Assembly: GCF_900111235.1 (NCBI RefSeq)
Contig: NZ_FOJI01000006.1
Span: 175,425 to 239,424, forward strand
Reading direction: 5' to 3'
From: [Clostridium] fimetarium
GTDB lineage: Bacteria > Bacillota > Clostridia > Lachnospirales > Lachnospiraceae
DNA: 64,000 nucleotides
Below, piece by piece: positions 25,992-35,204 of this stretch. Within the stretch, counting starts at the first letter, position 1, and the number at the start of each line of letters is the position of its first letter. The position numbers were made by a program, and so were the translations under genes. The notes beneath the pieces were generated by a model that ran no database searches, was not told the origin of the DNA, and worked only from the letters and a program-made list of their open reading frames with translations.

Positions 25992-26939
25992 ATGGATATT
26001 ATGAAAGATTATAGAACTGAAAAGGGAGCAATTATTGTACCAGTGGATGGTGGTTATGGAAATATGAAAACTGCGAATCATGTATTTGCGACTGGTGTAA
26101 TTTTAAGTGAGTTAGCACCAACAATGAGCAAAGACGTTCTTTTATATAATGAGAATCATTATATAATTGGAGAAAATCATAAAGAATTTAAATTTGAAAA
26201 GATCTTAGACGAAGATTTTTATGTATTGACATTAGTAGCGATTGCAATGGAGTTAAAGAGTCGAAATCTTCATATCGCGGATATTCAATTGGCAACAGGG
26301 CTTCCACTAACATGGTTGAAAAGTCAGAAAGAAGATTTTAGAAAGTATTTATTGCAGAAGGATTATGTAGAATTCAAATATCAAGGTGAAGATTATCTTA
26401 TTCATATGGTGGGAGTGGATGTATTCCCTCAAGGATATTCTGCAGTTGCAGAAAGAATACATGAGTTTAATGGAGTGAATATGCTAGTAGATATTGGAAA
26501 TGGAACAATAAATATAATGTATATAAATAATCGTAAGCCGATGGAAAGCAAATGCTGGACAGAAAAATATGGGATTAATCAATGCAGTATCAATATATGC
26601 AATGCCATTATGAACAAAACAGGAGTGGTAATAGATATATCAATCATTAATGATTTTCTACGTATGAAGAAAATAGATGTAAGTGAGAAATTCTTGAGTG
26701 TTATTCAAGACACTGCTAAAGAATATGTAAGAAATGTATTTATGAAGGTTAGAGAACACGAATATAACAGTGAATTAATGAAATTGTATGTCATAGGGGG
26801 TGGAAGTAAGCTCCTAAAAGAGTACGGTGAATATGATAAAAACAGAGTATTTTTTGATGAAGATGTAAGGGCAAATGCAAAAGGGTATGAATATTTATCT
26901 TATATGAAGGACAAAAGGAAAACTAAGATTGTGAATTAA
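25992..26939 (+). CDS. parM: ParM/StbA-like actin-family segregation ATPase
   Basis: A 315-aa actin-like protein. The first phosphate-binding loop is PVDGGYGNMKTAN near residue 18, the second is LVDIGNGTINIMYI, and the adenosine-side glycines are YVIGGGSKLL. Length and motifs match ParM/Alp proteins of plasmids and integrative elements that move DNA by filament growth. GTG 25929 is in frame but has no ribosome binding site; AAGGAG at 25981-25986 supports ATG 25992. The next gene, 13 bases downstream, is a ParR-like adaptor. Their presence on an integrated island suggests a circular, partitioned stage after excision. Confidence 0.85.
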   Translation: MDIMKDYRTEKGAIIVPVDGGYGNMKTANHVFATGVILSELAPTMSKDVLLYNENHYIIGENHKEFKFEKILDEDFYVLTLVAIAMELKSRNLHIADIQLATGLPLTWLKSQKEDFRKYLLQKDYVEFKYQGEDYLIHMVGVDVFPQGYSAVAERIHEFNGVNMLVDIGNGTINIMYINNRKPMESKCWTEKYGINQCSINICNAIMNKTGVVIDISIINDFLRMKKIDVSEKFLSVIQDTAKEYVRNVFMKVREHEYNSELMKLYVIGGGSKLLKEYGEYDKNRVFFDEDVRANAKGYEYLSYMKDKRKTKIVN

Positions 26940-26952
26940 GGGGGTAACTATA

Positions 26953-27396
26953 ATGGTAGATAAAAAACACACTAACTTAAGTTTTAATATGTCTAATGCA
27001 GAACATGATAAAGCTTGGAATTATCTTCATAGTATGGACAAGAAAAAATTTGGGTCACAAAACAAATTAATAATAAAAGCTATAAATGATTATTTTGATA
27101 ATTATTATGTATCTAAAAATGACCCATATCTTGAATCAAGAATTAAGGAAGATGATTTTATTAATCGGATCATTTCAGAAGTGGGATTTAAATTGACAGA
27201 ACAGATGCCTCAAATGGTATCAGGGTATTTAATGAATATGCTAGGACCTATGATGTGTAATTCAAATAATAACTTGTCCTCAAACAGCTTTTCCATTGGA
27301 AATAAAGGCGCGCCTTCTGAAGCAATTGATAATTCTGAAACCGAAGATGATTTAGATTGGAATTTTATCGATGGGTTTGAAGAAGTATTAGAATAG
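26953..27396 (+). CDS. ParR-like DNA-binding adaptor
   Basis: A 147-aa protein directly after parM. The first 55 residues fit a ribbon-helix-helix-like fold (THLSFN-type strand LSFNMSNAEHD, then WNYLHSMDKKKFGSQNKLI and IKAINDYFDNYY). The C-terminus is acidic and ends DWNFIDGFEEVLE, which resembles the ParM-filament-binding tail seen in ParR proteins. A middle region rich in methionine and asparagine links the two. Order and spacing match the parMR operons of plasmids, where ParR binds centromere repeats and couples them to ParM. Sequence similarity in this family is low, so the assignment rests largely on context. Confidence 0.7.
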   Translation: MVDKKHTNLSFNMSNAEHDKAWNYLHSMDKKKFGSQNKLIIKAINDYFDNYYVSKNDPYLESRIKEDDFINRIISEVGFKLTEQMPQMVSGYLMNMLGPMMCNSNNNLSSNSFSIGNKGAPSEAIDNSETEDDLDWNFIDGFEEVLE

Positions 27397-27426
27397 TATT
27401 TGTAGAGTAAAACAATGCAATTATAT

Positions 27427-27514
27427 GGTACCAGAAACAAAGGTTTTTGGTACCGTATAATTACCATTAAGAAAGAATAAGAAAATCAGCACTAAATTTT
27501 TTGAAATTAGTGCT
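27427..27514 (+). terminator. Two hairpins after the parMR pair
   Basis: The first stem pairs GGTACCAGAAAC (27427-27438) with GTTTTTGGTACC (27443-27454), one G-U pair. The second pairs AGCACTAA (27488) with TTAGTGCT (27514). Neither has a long T tract, so termination is only likely. They separate parMR from the repeat-protein gene. Confidence 0.4.
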
Positions 27515-27601
27515 ATTTATAAAAAAACAGCTTCACAAATAAGTATAGTTGGAAAAACAGTTTGAAAGTAATAATGTTTTTAAAATAGGAGGAATTAGGA
27601 T

Positions 27602-29776
27602 ATGAGTGATGAAGTGAAAATTATGTGTATAGTTGCAGATAAAACGATGGAACAGACAAAACTAAAACCAACCATCAATATGGAACCAGTACAAGAGCCA
27701 CAGTATACGCAAAATCAAAATATGGAACCAGTACAAGGGCTACAGTATATGCAAAATCAATATATGGAACCAGTGCAAGAGCCACAGTATATGCAAAATA
27801 AAAATCGCAATATGGGGCCGGTACAGGAGCCACAGTATATGCAAAATCAAAATCCCAATATGGGGCCGGTACAAGAGCCACCGTATATGCAAAATCAAAA
27901 TCCCAATATGGGGCCGGTACAGGAGTTGCAGTATATGCAAAATCAAAATTCCAATATGGGACCTATACAACAGAGCATTCCAAACCCCAATATGAAATAT
28001 GAATCTGATACAATTATAAGCATATTAGCCAAAGGTGCAGAAATGAGTGGTGAGATTTGTTCCGCAAATAAAAAGTTGATGTATAAAGATGTCTGTATTA
28101 GCCAATTGATGCGAGAGAAGGAACAGTTGAAGAGAAATAATATAGCACAAATGATAGTAGATGATACATTTGGTATAAGAATTCAAAAAAAAGTTGGAAA
28201 TCCAGGAGATATTATTGGATTTTGGAAGATAGAGTCTTGTACACCACATGTAATTATAAGAAGTAAAAAAATTAGTACAATGTACTTTGATGTCAAATTG
28301 ATTAAATTCATTGCCGGAAACATACAACAGATATCATTTATAGTGACACAAGAAGAATTAGAAGAGAATAGGATACTAGATTTGTTGTCTAAAAAAGCAA
28401 AAATAATAATGATGTTACCCAATATGAGTTTAAAGGTTTTGAATGAGCTTATTAAGAATTACTTAATGAGCAAAATCGAATTACATGATGTAATTGAATA
28501 TGAAAGAACAGGTTGGTATACAACTGATAAAGGACATAAGATATATAAGTTCGTAAAGGAAGGGGAATATCCTACATCTTTAAATAGTAGTAAAGCCGAA
28601 GTATCAAAAAGCTACGACGAGTGTCTAGTAATTAAGAAGTATTGGAGTTTATATAATGGTGTTGAAAGTATACGCGGAAGGGTATTCTTACTATTATTTT
28701 TTCATTGTAGTTTGATTTATTCGGAATTTTTTTCAAAGGTAGCAGATGATGAAAGAATTTTAAAAGTTGCTATTAATCAGCCAATAGCTGAAGCTATGAT
28801 ATCTTATATGATGGGGAATATATATGAATCCGTTGAAATAAACGTATGTGATTCTGAATTAATGCAGACATTTTGGAGAGATAAGGACATGCCAAGCGTA
28901 TTTAGTACATCTGATAGTAAGAGTAGAAGTGACAAAACACGTAAAAACATGTCAAAAGTATATGAGGAAGTTATTTATGGTTATAGTTTTGATGAACATG
29001 ACAAAAAGGTGGTAAAAAGAGGTTTAGTAATAGTAATTGATAAGTTCTGTTCTATGAGTATGAAACGAGATAGGTCGTTAAATATTGATTTTTTTGTTAC
29101 TGGTAGTATTGAAGAGTGGATGAAAATTTTAGATACTAAAAGTATTCCAGGCAATTATATTAAAGTCTTTACAGATTGGATTAGTCAAAATTTCAACATA
29201 ATAAAATCAATGGTTAATACTGAACGGTTAAAAAATGATACGTTTGTACATATATTTATAATAATGCAAAAAATGATAAAGGAATTCCATCGTACATATG
29301 GAGTAGACTTGCCAGAGTGGTTCGAAAAAGAGAGCTTAGAAGACATTATTATGGATGTATATGATGAGTTTGAAGAGGAAGTGGATGATGATGAGATGGT
29401 AAACGAATTGTCAGAAATGCTATTTGAACAATTAAGATTTGATAAGCTAAAATTGAATATTCAAAATGGTAAAGGAAAAGCATTTGAAGTTGATTTATTT
29501 GAAGAAACTAAAAATTCATTGTTCTTAGATAAGAAAAAAGAAGTTTTCTTCGTTAACTCAGAAGTAATTTCAGATTTTGTTCTTAATCAGGCTTCATTTA
29601 GAGTGTCAGTAGATGAATTTAAACGAATTCTAAAGGATAAGGGTTTTTTGGTTTCAGCTATTACTGAAAGATATGTTTCAAGGATGAGTTTAAAAGTTAG
29701 AGGTCAAGAGAATTCTGAGCAACCAAGAATGATTAAGTTAAAAAGCTCATTGCTCGGAAATATTGAATTATTATAA
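27602..29776 (+). CDS. 724-aa mobile-element protein with N-terminal MEPVQEPQYMQNQ repeats
   Basis: ATG 27602 has an AGGAGGAATT ribosome binding site. Residues 26-124 are six or seven tandem units of 14-16 aa rich in Pro, Gln and Asn, such as NMGPVQEPQYMQNQ, probably disordered. A coiled-coil part follows (KDVCISQLMREKEQLKRN). The main body (about 200-724) has no motif I can name with confidence. The segment YERTGWYTTDKGHKIYKF recalls DUF927-type helicase-like proteins, and FTDWISQNFNII the C-terminal half of primase-helicases, but neither shows a clear Walker A. It precedes a HerA-like ATPase by 17 bases, so the two probably work together in DNA transfer or replication of the element. Confidence 0.6.
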   Translation: MSDEVKIMCIVADKTMEQTKLKPTINMEPVQEPQYTQNQNMEPVQGLQYMQNQYMEPVQEPQYMQNKNRNMGPVQEPQYMQNQNPNMGPVQEPPYMQNQNPNMGPVQELQYMQNQNSNMGPIQQSIPNPNMKYESDTIISILAKGAEMSGEICSANKKLMYKDVCISQLMREKEQLKRNNIAQMIVDDTFGIRIQKKVGNPGDIIGFWKIESCTPHVIIRSKKISTMYFDVKLIKFIAGNIQQISFIVTQEELEENRILDLLSKKAKIIMMLPNMSLKVLNELIKNYLMSKIELHDVIEYERTGWYTTDKGHKIYKFVKEGEYPTSLNSSKAEVSKSYDECLVIKKYWSLYNGVESIRGRVFLLLFFHCSLIYSEFFSKVADDERILKVAINQPIAEAMISYMMGNIYESVEINVCDSELMQTFWRDKDMPSVFSTSDSKSRSDKTRKNMSKVYEEVIYGYSFDEHDKKVVKRGLVIVIDKFCSMSMKRDRSLNIDFFVTGSIEEWMKILDTKSIPGNYIKVFTDWISQNFNIIKSMVNTERLKNDTFVHIFIIMQKMIKEFHRTYGVDLPEWFEKESLEDIIMDVYDEFEEEVDDDEMVNELSEMLFEQLRFDKLKLNIQNGKGKAFEVDLFEETKNSLFLDKKKEVFFVNSEVISDFVLNQASFRVSVDEFKRILKDKGFLVSAITERYVSRMSLKVRGQENSEQPRMIKLKSSLLGNIELL
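27677..27973 (+). repeat. In-frame tandem repeat, 42-48-bp units
   Basis: Seven tandem copies encode the NMEPVQEPQYMQNQ-type unit. Early copies are 42 bp (14 codons) and later ones 48 bp (16 codons, an extra NP/NR/NS pair). The later copies are nearly identical at the DNA level, a sign of recent expansion by slippage or unequal exchange. Confidence 0.9.
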
Positions 29777-29793
29777 ACCAGGAGGAAAAATAA

Positions 29794-30876
29794 ATGAACA
29801 AAATTAAAATCGGAGTAACAACCAGAGGATTAGAAGTAAATATGCCACTAGCGAAGGAAAGGAATAATCATATGCTTATATTAGGAACAACAGGATGTGG
29901 AAAAACGTATCAATGCGAGCGAATGGTACTGGAAAGTTATAAAAATAATGTTCCTATGATAATTTTAGATCATTCGCAAAGCTATATAGATGAACAATTA
30001 GAAACACCCTTAAGATTACTGGAGGTAGAAGGAAAGCTTTTTCGTCATAGTGTTTATAAGGATAAGATATCACTTAATCCAATGGAATATCAGAGACTAG
30101 GGGAAAACGGTAATCTAAAAGAAAAAAAAATTGACATGTGTGCTAGAGTAGCAGGTATATTAGCTGGATCGTTTTCCTTAACAGATTATCAAGATAATGT
30201 ATTGTATAATTTATTAATGAAAAACTTTGATGGAGAAAAAGGCTTTATGGATATATTGAAAACAATTATATGGGATTTGGAGGAGAGAGAAACAGATAAA
30301 GCTGCTCAGAGTTTACTTAACAAAATGAAGAAGTTTGTGGATTATGAGTTATTTGCTGATGACGATATTTGTATATGGGATTTAGCTTTTAAAGAGCATA
30401 AGATATTAATTATTGACATTAATTACTTTGATGAACTTATGCAAAATTGCCTTACAGAGCTCTTGCTTTGGGATTTATATAATTACAATATGAAGTTAAA
30501 GAAAGAAGAAAGAGAATTTTGTGTTCTTATTGATGAGTTTCAGAAAATGAGAATCAATAATAAAAGTGCTATTACTAAGTATTTAAGTGAAGGGCGTAAG
30601 AATTGCGCTAATATATGGTTGGCAAGTCAGACGTTAAAGAATAAATTCACAAAATCACAAAAGGCAGACTTGTTACAGGCTGGATGTAAACAGTTTTTTG
30701 CACTTTCTCCAGATGATGTTGGTCTTGCAGCTCAATTGTTAAATGAACCAAAGAAGTATAATGATATTGCAAATTCATTAAAAAGAGGACAGGCGTACAT
30801 ATCATCAAACGTATTGACTAAAAGTGGTAAAATTCTTGAGAGGTATGAAGTGGCTATTATTGTTCCCGAAATTTAG
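29794..30876 (+). CDS. HerA/DUF87-like DNA translocase ATPase
   Basis: A 360-aa ATPase of the HerA/VirB4/TraD-type (DUF87) group. It has Walker A GTTGCGKTYQ near residue 31, PMIILDHSQSY, Walker B LIDEFQKMR near residue 245, and WLASQTLKNKF, the last part of the fold. Such enzymes pump DNA or drive conjugative transfer, but no relaxase or other transfer genes are in the window. An AGGAGGAAAAA ribosome binding site precedes ATG 29794, 17 bases after the 724-aa repeat protein. It is short for a coupling protein, lacking an obvious membrane segment. It may be a pump used by the element for mobilisation or, less likely, a defence helicase. Confidence 0.78.
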   Translation: MNKIKIGVTTRGLEVNMPLAKERNNHMLILGTTGCGKTYQCERMVLESYKNNVPMIILDHSQSYIDEQLETPLRLLEVEGKLFRHSVYKDKISLNPMEYQRLGENGNLKEKKIDMCARVAGILAGSFSLTDYQDNVLYNLLMKNFDGEKGFMDILKTIIWDLEERETDKAAQSLLNKMKKFVDYELFADDDICIWDLAFKEHKILIIDINYFDELMQNCLTELLLWDLYNYNMKLKKEEREFCVLIDEFQKMRINNKSAITKYLSEGRKNCANIWLASQTLKNKFTKSQKADLLQAGCKQFFALSPDDVGLAAQLLNEPKKYNDIANSLKRGQAYISSNVLTKSGKILERYEVAIIVPEI

Positions 30877-31002
30877 AAAATTGTATTACTAGCCATTTTG
30901 AACTTGAAAGTTTTATAAAAAGGTAGGATAATCAGATAAATGGATGCTTTTTAGTGGTAGAGAGTGTTGAAAGTGGCTAGTTTATATATGGAGGGTAAAT
31001 AT

Positions 31003-33171
31003 ATGGTGATTAAAGAAGGATGTTTTGAAAATAATAAAAATGATAAAATACAAGAATTAGTTATATCTGGACTAGAAGAGATGATTAATTGCTATACAAA
31101 GTATGGAGAGAAAAAAGAACCACTTTTAAACTCACAGGAATATGATAATACACATAATGTTATCACGATTCTGTTAGATATGAAAAATAGGATATTGGAA
31201 AGCGATGCAAATATATCGAATGAATATGTTGGCATATTATTTCTAATGAAAAATTTTTGGGATGGATTTAAAAGTCAGTTAACAGACATTATAGTTGAAT
31301 CCATAGAATATAAGCCTAAAGAACTTGATGAAAAAATCAACGATTTAATGAAATCTTGTAATCTTATTTTGAATTTTATACCTAGAGGATTAGATGAAAA
31401 GATTACAGGGTTAATTATAGTTTGGAATAAGTCCACAGATATCAATTCTGAAAGGTTGGATGAGAAGATTAATGAGTTAATGAGAACTTGGCTTATTTCC
31501 ATAAAAATGACTTATGAAGAATTAGATCAAATAATTAAAGACTTAATGATTACTAGGCTTATAAAATGTGATTTTAATACGAAAGTTCATCCGCATCTTC
31601 ATGCAGATCATACTATAGGTTTATTTTGGGAAACAGAAAAATTTTATTATGATTGGTATGATAATGCATTAAGGATAAGTAGAAATGATAGTGAAAAAAA
31701 TATATTTAAAGGTTGCTTTAATAAGCAAGTTATTGAAAATTTAAAGAATAAAAATTATAAATTTTTCAATGATTATTTTCTGGATTTGTATGCAATGAGA
31801 GGCGATTTTAATTATAGTGAAATGTTCAGTTTAAGTAGTGACATAAGTATAGAAATATGTAAAGCTACAAACTATAATGAATGGACTAGTTGGGTTATTT
31901 CTTCTCTTATTGTACAGAATCTTGGTGGGCTAGTGGCGGCAAGGTGGATTGATGTCAATTATTTAGAAAAAAGTAAAGAATACATGAGATTCTATTTTGA
32001 AGAAAAGGAACTACATTCTTGTTTATTAGAGAAGGCTGCTAATAAGACAGCTTTTTTAAATGTAATTAAGTTAGTAGCTGTTGAATCAATTTTATCACAG
32101 GGCGTGTTAGAACATGCTTTAGATTCTAGAGTTTACCGAGAGTACTATGAAAGGATAGAAAAAAAGGAAAAATATAAAAAAATGGTTAACTATGATCAAG
32201 AAGAATTTATAGGAATTTTTGAATATTTAGATGAATTAAATGGAGGCAAAAATACTCAAGAAAAAAGGGTACATGAATTAAAGGATTTATTAGAAAAAAT
32301 GAATCCCAAATTTTTTCATATATATGATAGTTTGGGGTCAAATAAAAACCTTGAAAATACTAAATTAACAAATTTTTACACGTATGATTATCAAAAGAGC
32401 ATAATTGAATTAATGCTAAGTGACAGGGAAAATAGCTCTGAATTTACATATGAAATGTATTGTATACAAGTGGGTAGAGGTAATACAGGTGGCCAATTTA
32501 GATATTGTAACTATATTGAAGATATTATTAAAATGAAGATTGATTATACTAATAAGGTAGATAAAAATCATTTGCTTGCATTGGATGATTATTATAATAT
32601 ATCTGGGTTCAATTCAGTTTTAGAGATATATTACGGAATAAGCAAAATATTTGATGAAAATTATACCAAAGATTTGTTTAAGGAAAAAAGAATAATTAAG
32701 TTATGCCAACTTGTGGGGGAAATGGTCAGAAACATTGGTATGGAGACTTCAAATATTATACATTCTATTATGGATTTTTGTATAGAAGTGAAGGATATAG
32801 ATCCAAATGATAAAATAGATTGTATTATCGATTTATTAGAAGCTTATGATTTTCAAATCGTTTTGCAAAAGTTAGAAAAGCAGTATATAGCGGGTGTTGA
32901 TTTTTATTGGAAGTGTAAAGGTGTAAGTAGAAATAATAGAAATGAATTATATAAATCAATTAAAGAAAAAAGAAAAAATAGAGTGAGCAATCTACACTTT
33001 GATATACCGATAAAAGTGATTGATTTTGCTGAAGATGAATTAATTCTAATTGAAAGTAATGAAGATGAAAAAACAGCAAATATAAGTGAAATTTATGTAT
33101 CTAGAGATAAGAAGATTCAATTATTTAGGAGTGTTGCAAAGAATGTTTTAGTAGGGATACAAAAAAATTGA
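31003..33171 (+). CDS. Orphan 722-aa protein with 22-aa tandem repeats
   Basis: ATG 31003 has GGAGGG seven bases upstream; an earlier in-frame GTG at 30964 lacks one. The N-terminal part (about residues 100-195) holds four units of exactly 22 aa, each opening with LDEKI or LDQII. A second feature is a helical, tyrosine-rich middle part with no known motif. No signal peptide, membrane segment or Walker motif is visible. It stands alone, 127 bases after the HerA-like gene and 421 before xis. The 14-bp direct repeats GGATG(C/A)TTTTTAGT at 30942 and 33224 bracket it, so it may be cargo. Function unknown. Confidence 0.6.
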   Translation: MVIKEGCFENNKNDKIQELVISGLEEMINCYTKYGEKKEPLLNSQEYDNTHNVITILLDMKNRILESDANISNEYVGILFLMKNFWDGFKSQLTDIIVESIEYKPKELDEKINDLMKSCNLILNFIPRGLDEKITGLIIVWNKSTDINSERLDEKINELMRTWLISIKMTYEELDQIIKDLMITRLIKCDFNTKVHPHLHADHTIGLFWETEKFYYDWYDNALRISRNDSEKNIFKGCFNKQVIENLKNKNYKFFNDYFLDLYAMRGDFNYSEMFSLSSDISIEICKATNYNEWTSWVISSLIVQNLGGLVAARWIDVNYLEKSKEYMRFYFEEKELHSCLLEKAANKTAFLNVIKLVAVESILSQGVLEHALDSRVYREYYERIEKKEKYKKMVNYDQEEFIGIFEYLDELNGGKNTQEKRVHELKDLLEKMNPKFFHIYDSLGSNKNLENTKLTNFYTYDYQKSIIELMLSDRENSSEFTYEMYCIQVGRGNTGGQFRYCNYIEDIIKMKIDYTNKVDKNHLLALDDYYNISGFNSVLEIYYGISKIFDENYTKDLFKEKRIIKLCQLVGEMVRNIGMETSNIIHSIMDFCIEVKDIDPNDKIDCIIDLLEAYDFQIVLQKLEKQYIAGVDFYWKCKGVSRNNRNELYKSIKEKRKNRVSNLHFDIPIKVIDFAEDELILIESNEDEKTANISEIYVSRDKKIQLFRSVAKNVLVGIQKN
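31321..31584 (+). repeat. Four 66-bp in-frame repeats in the 722-aa gene
   Basis: The unit starts (E/G/R)LD(E/Q)(K/I)I at 31321, 31387, 31453 and 31519, exactly 66 bases apart (22 codons). The units are diverged, so the array is old. They likely form a helical rod or solenoid. Confidence 0.8.
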
Positions 33172-33364
33172 GAAAATTGAATTGCTATATAATATGTGTT
33201 AGTACGATGAGTGAATAGTAGGTGGATGATTTTTAGTACATTAGCTGATATGCTTTGATCTCCTTTTTTAGGGCTTTGTATATGGAAAAGATGTATAACA
33301 TTTATAATATACAAATCTGAATAGCGTGCGCGAATTACAAATCTGAGAAAAAATGATTATGATA

Positions 33365-33402
33365 TGCTATCTCCATAGAAGGAGATAGCATTATTTTATT
33401 TA
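33365..33402 (+). terminator. Rho-independent terminator
   Basis: A perfect 10-bp stem (TGCTATCTCC and GGAGATAGCA) with loop ATAGAA, then TTATTTTATTT. It ends the orphan-gene transcript and isolates xis-int. The surrounding 33172-33591 has no intact gene. Confidence 0.8.
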
Positions 33403-33403
33403 A

Positions 33404-33565
33404 AGAGTAGATAAAAGAGTTAACACTAGATATTTTGGTGGTCCATTAGAATTGGAATTTGTAGAAAATTGGATGATGAAAGGTAATGGATATTATATTG
33501 AAGAGTAGTTAGAATTTACTTTTATAATTGGGAATGAAACAGATAGAAATTTAAGCGAATATTAA
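33404..33565 (+). pseudogene. Possible coding relic before xis
   Basis: One frame reads RVDKRVNTRYFGGPLELEF and VENWMMKGNGYYIEE to TAG 33506, then continues in frame to TAA 33563. The amino-acid pattern is protein-like, but there is no start or ribosome binding site. It may be the end of a decayed gene; evidence is weak. Confidence 0.25.
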
Positions 33566-33591
33566 TTTGATTTGAGAAAGGGGCTGCTAAT

Positions 33592-33780
33592 ATGGTAGAG
33601 CAAGAAACAAAGGCATTGTTAAATATAAAAGAAATGTGTGAATACCTAGGAATCGGTCAAACAAAATGTCGTGAGTTACTAAATAGTCCGAAAAATGGAT
33701 TTACTGTTAGAATAGGGAATCGTTTATATGCTAATAAAAAGAAACTAGATAAATGGCTTGATATGCAATGTTGTAATTAA
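33592..33780 (+). CDS. xis: Tn916-type excisionase (helix-turn-helix)
   Basis: A 62-aa winged-helix/HTH protein. The sequence EQETKALLNIKEMCEYLGIG, then TKCRELLNSPKNGFTVRIGN, matches the excisionase (DUF/HTH_17) build of Tn916 elements, ending KKLDKWLDMQ. GGGGCTGC lies before ATG 33592. It is followed 106 bases later by the integrase, in the order xis-int at the right end of integrative elements. It should bias the integrase towards excision by bending DNA at the end sites. Confidence 0.88.
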   Translation: MVEQETKALLNIKEMCEYLGIGQTKCRELLNSPKNGFTVRIGNRLYANKKKLDKWLDMQCCN

Positions 33781-33886
33781 GTAAAATAAAAAATGGCGTA
33801 AATTGATTTGATTTAAGAAACGCATTGTGATAATATTTATATATATCACATAAAGGTTTTTTCTCATATCAAGGAAAGGTGATAAA

Positions 33887-35098
33887 ATGGGAAAAAATAT
33901 AGACGGAAAAGAACTAGGACCTGGAATATCTCAGCGGTCAGATAAAAGATATTCTGCTAGATTTGTAAATTCCAATGGTGAACGAAAAGAATTTTATGAT
34001 TTTAAGTTAGCAGAAGTTAAAAGGAAACTAAACGATGCTAGGTATAAGGATGAAAATGGACTTGCTGGAAATGGAAAAAGTGTAACTGTAGATAAATGGT
34101 TTTGGGTTTGGCTTGATACATATAAGAAAGATATTGTAAGCCCTTCAACATATAGAAATTACAGGGCTAGATATAATAATAGTATTAAACCTAAAATTGG
34201 TTATATGTTACTTGAGAAAGTTAGAAAAAATCATTGTCAGACCATTTTAAATGAAATGTATGATGAAGAATATTCGTTTGGTACAACGGACCAAGTTAAG
34301 ATAACTTTGCACGCATTGTTTGATGGAGCAGTAGAAGATAGATATATTCTTACTAATCCTTCACAGGGAATAAAATGTAAAGAAAGAGACGTTGAAGAGC
34401 GAAGAGTTCTAACAATTAAAGAGCAAAAAACTTTTTTAGAATTTGCTAAAAACACAGCTTATTATTATGTATTTCTTTTAATATTACAAACAGGATTGAG
34501 ATGTGGTGAAATAGGTGGATTAAAGTTTGAAGATATTGATTTTGATAAAAAGGTATTACACGTTAATAGAACAATGCTTCAGGATAAAGATAAAGGTGGA
34601 TTTTATTTTGGTAAACCGAAGACAAAGTCAAGTGTAAGAGAAATCCCTTTAACTGATTTAGCAATTGAGATATTAAAGAATCAAAAGAAAAATAATTTCA
34701 AATTACGTTCAGCATCAAAAGTATGGGTTGATAATAAAGAATTTAATAACCTAGTATTTTTAACAAAGAATGGTAATCCAGTTGGGAACTCTACATTGAA
34801 TCTTAGCATTATTAGAATAGTTACAAACATTAATAACAATGCTAAAATAGAAGCCAAAATGAATGAAACAGATTATATAGAATTTAAACATATGTATATT
34901 CATTCGTTACGCCATACGTATGCTACGAGATGTATAGAGAATAATATGAAGCCTAAGAGCTTACAGAAAATTCTTGGACATTCTAGCATTACTGTAACGA
35001 TGGATCTTTATGTTCACGTTACTGATGATGAGTTAGCTAATGAAGTACAACGTTCATCACCACAGTTAATACAGGTAAATGGCGTAAAGATGGCGTAA
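33887..35098 (+). CDS. int: Tn916-like tyrosine integrase
   Basis: A 403-aa tyrosine recombinase. The N-terminal arm-binding domain starts GPGISQRSDKRYSARF, and VTVDKWFWVWLDTYKK opens the core-binding domain. Catalytic residues: Arg in TGLRCGEIGGL near 205, His/Arg in HSLRHTYATR near 340, His in LGHSSITVTM near 364, and the nucleophile Tyr in MDLYVHV near 375. AAGGAAAGGTG precedes ATG 33887. The length fits Tn916-family Int (about 400 aa). It is the last gene of the island; a terminator follows at 35205. It integrates and, with Xis, excises the element. Confidence 0.92.
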   Translation: MGKNIDGKELGPGISQRSDKRYSARFVNSNGERKEFYDFKLAEVKRKLNDARYKDENGLAGNGKSVTVDKWFWVWLDTYKKDIVSPSTYRNYRARYNNSIKPKIGYMLLEKVRKNHCQTILNEMYDEEYSFGTTDQVKITLHALFDGAVEDRYILTNPSQGIKCKERDVEERRVLTIKEQKTFLEFAKNTAYYYVFLLILQTGLRCGEIGGLKFEDIDFDKKVLHVNRTMLQDKDKGGFYFGKPKTKSSVREIPLTDLAIEILKNQKKNNFKLRSASKVWVDNKEFNNLVFLTKNGNPVGNSTLNLSIIRIVTNINNNAKIEAKMNETDYIEFKHMYIHSLRHTYATRCIENNMKPKSLQKILGHSSITVTMDLYVHVTDDELANEVQRSSPQLIQVNGVKMA

Positions 35099-35204
35099 AG
35101 TAATAAATATAGATATTTAAAGCCTTGAAACACAGGTATATAGGGGATTGTAGAAAATTGGTATTGATTACGCTAAGTAATTTTTTTGTAGTAAAGTAAT
35201 TAGT
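35099..35204 (+). other. Right junction of the island (candidate attachment region)
   Basis: The first bases after int, where Tn916-like elements end. No direct repeat can be confirmed because the left end is outside the window. TTTTTTTGTAG near 35190 and the ATTGATTACGC stretch are possible core bases but are unproven. Gene content changes from accessory to chromosomal within about 460 bases downstream. Confidence 0.35.

Noticed and set aside
27677..27973. Short regular repeats that look like a CRISPR array
   Set aside because: The whole array is one open frame, units are 42-48 bp without spacers, and no cas gene is present; it is a coding repeat.
1..35100. A complete prophage
   Set aside because: YqaJ and RecT are phage-like, but no capsid, tail, terminase or lysis gene is present; xis-int and parMR point to an integrative element.
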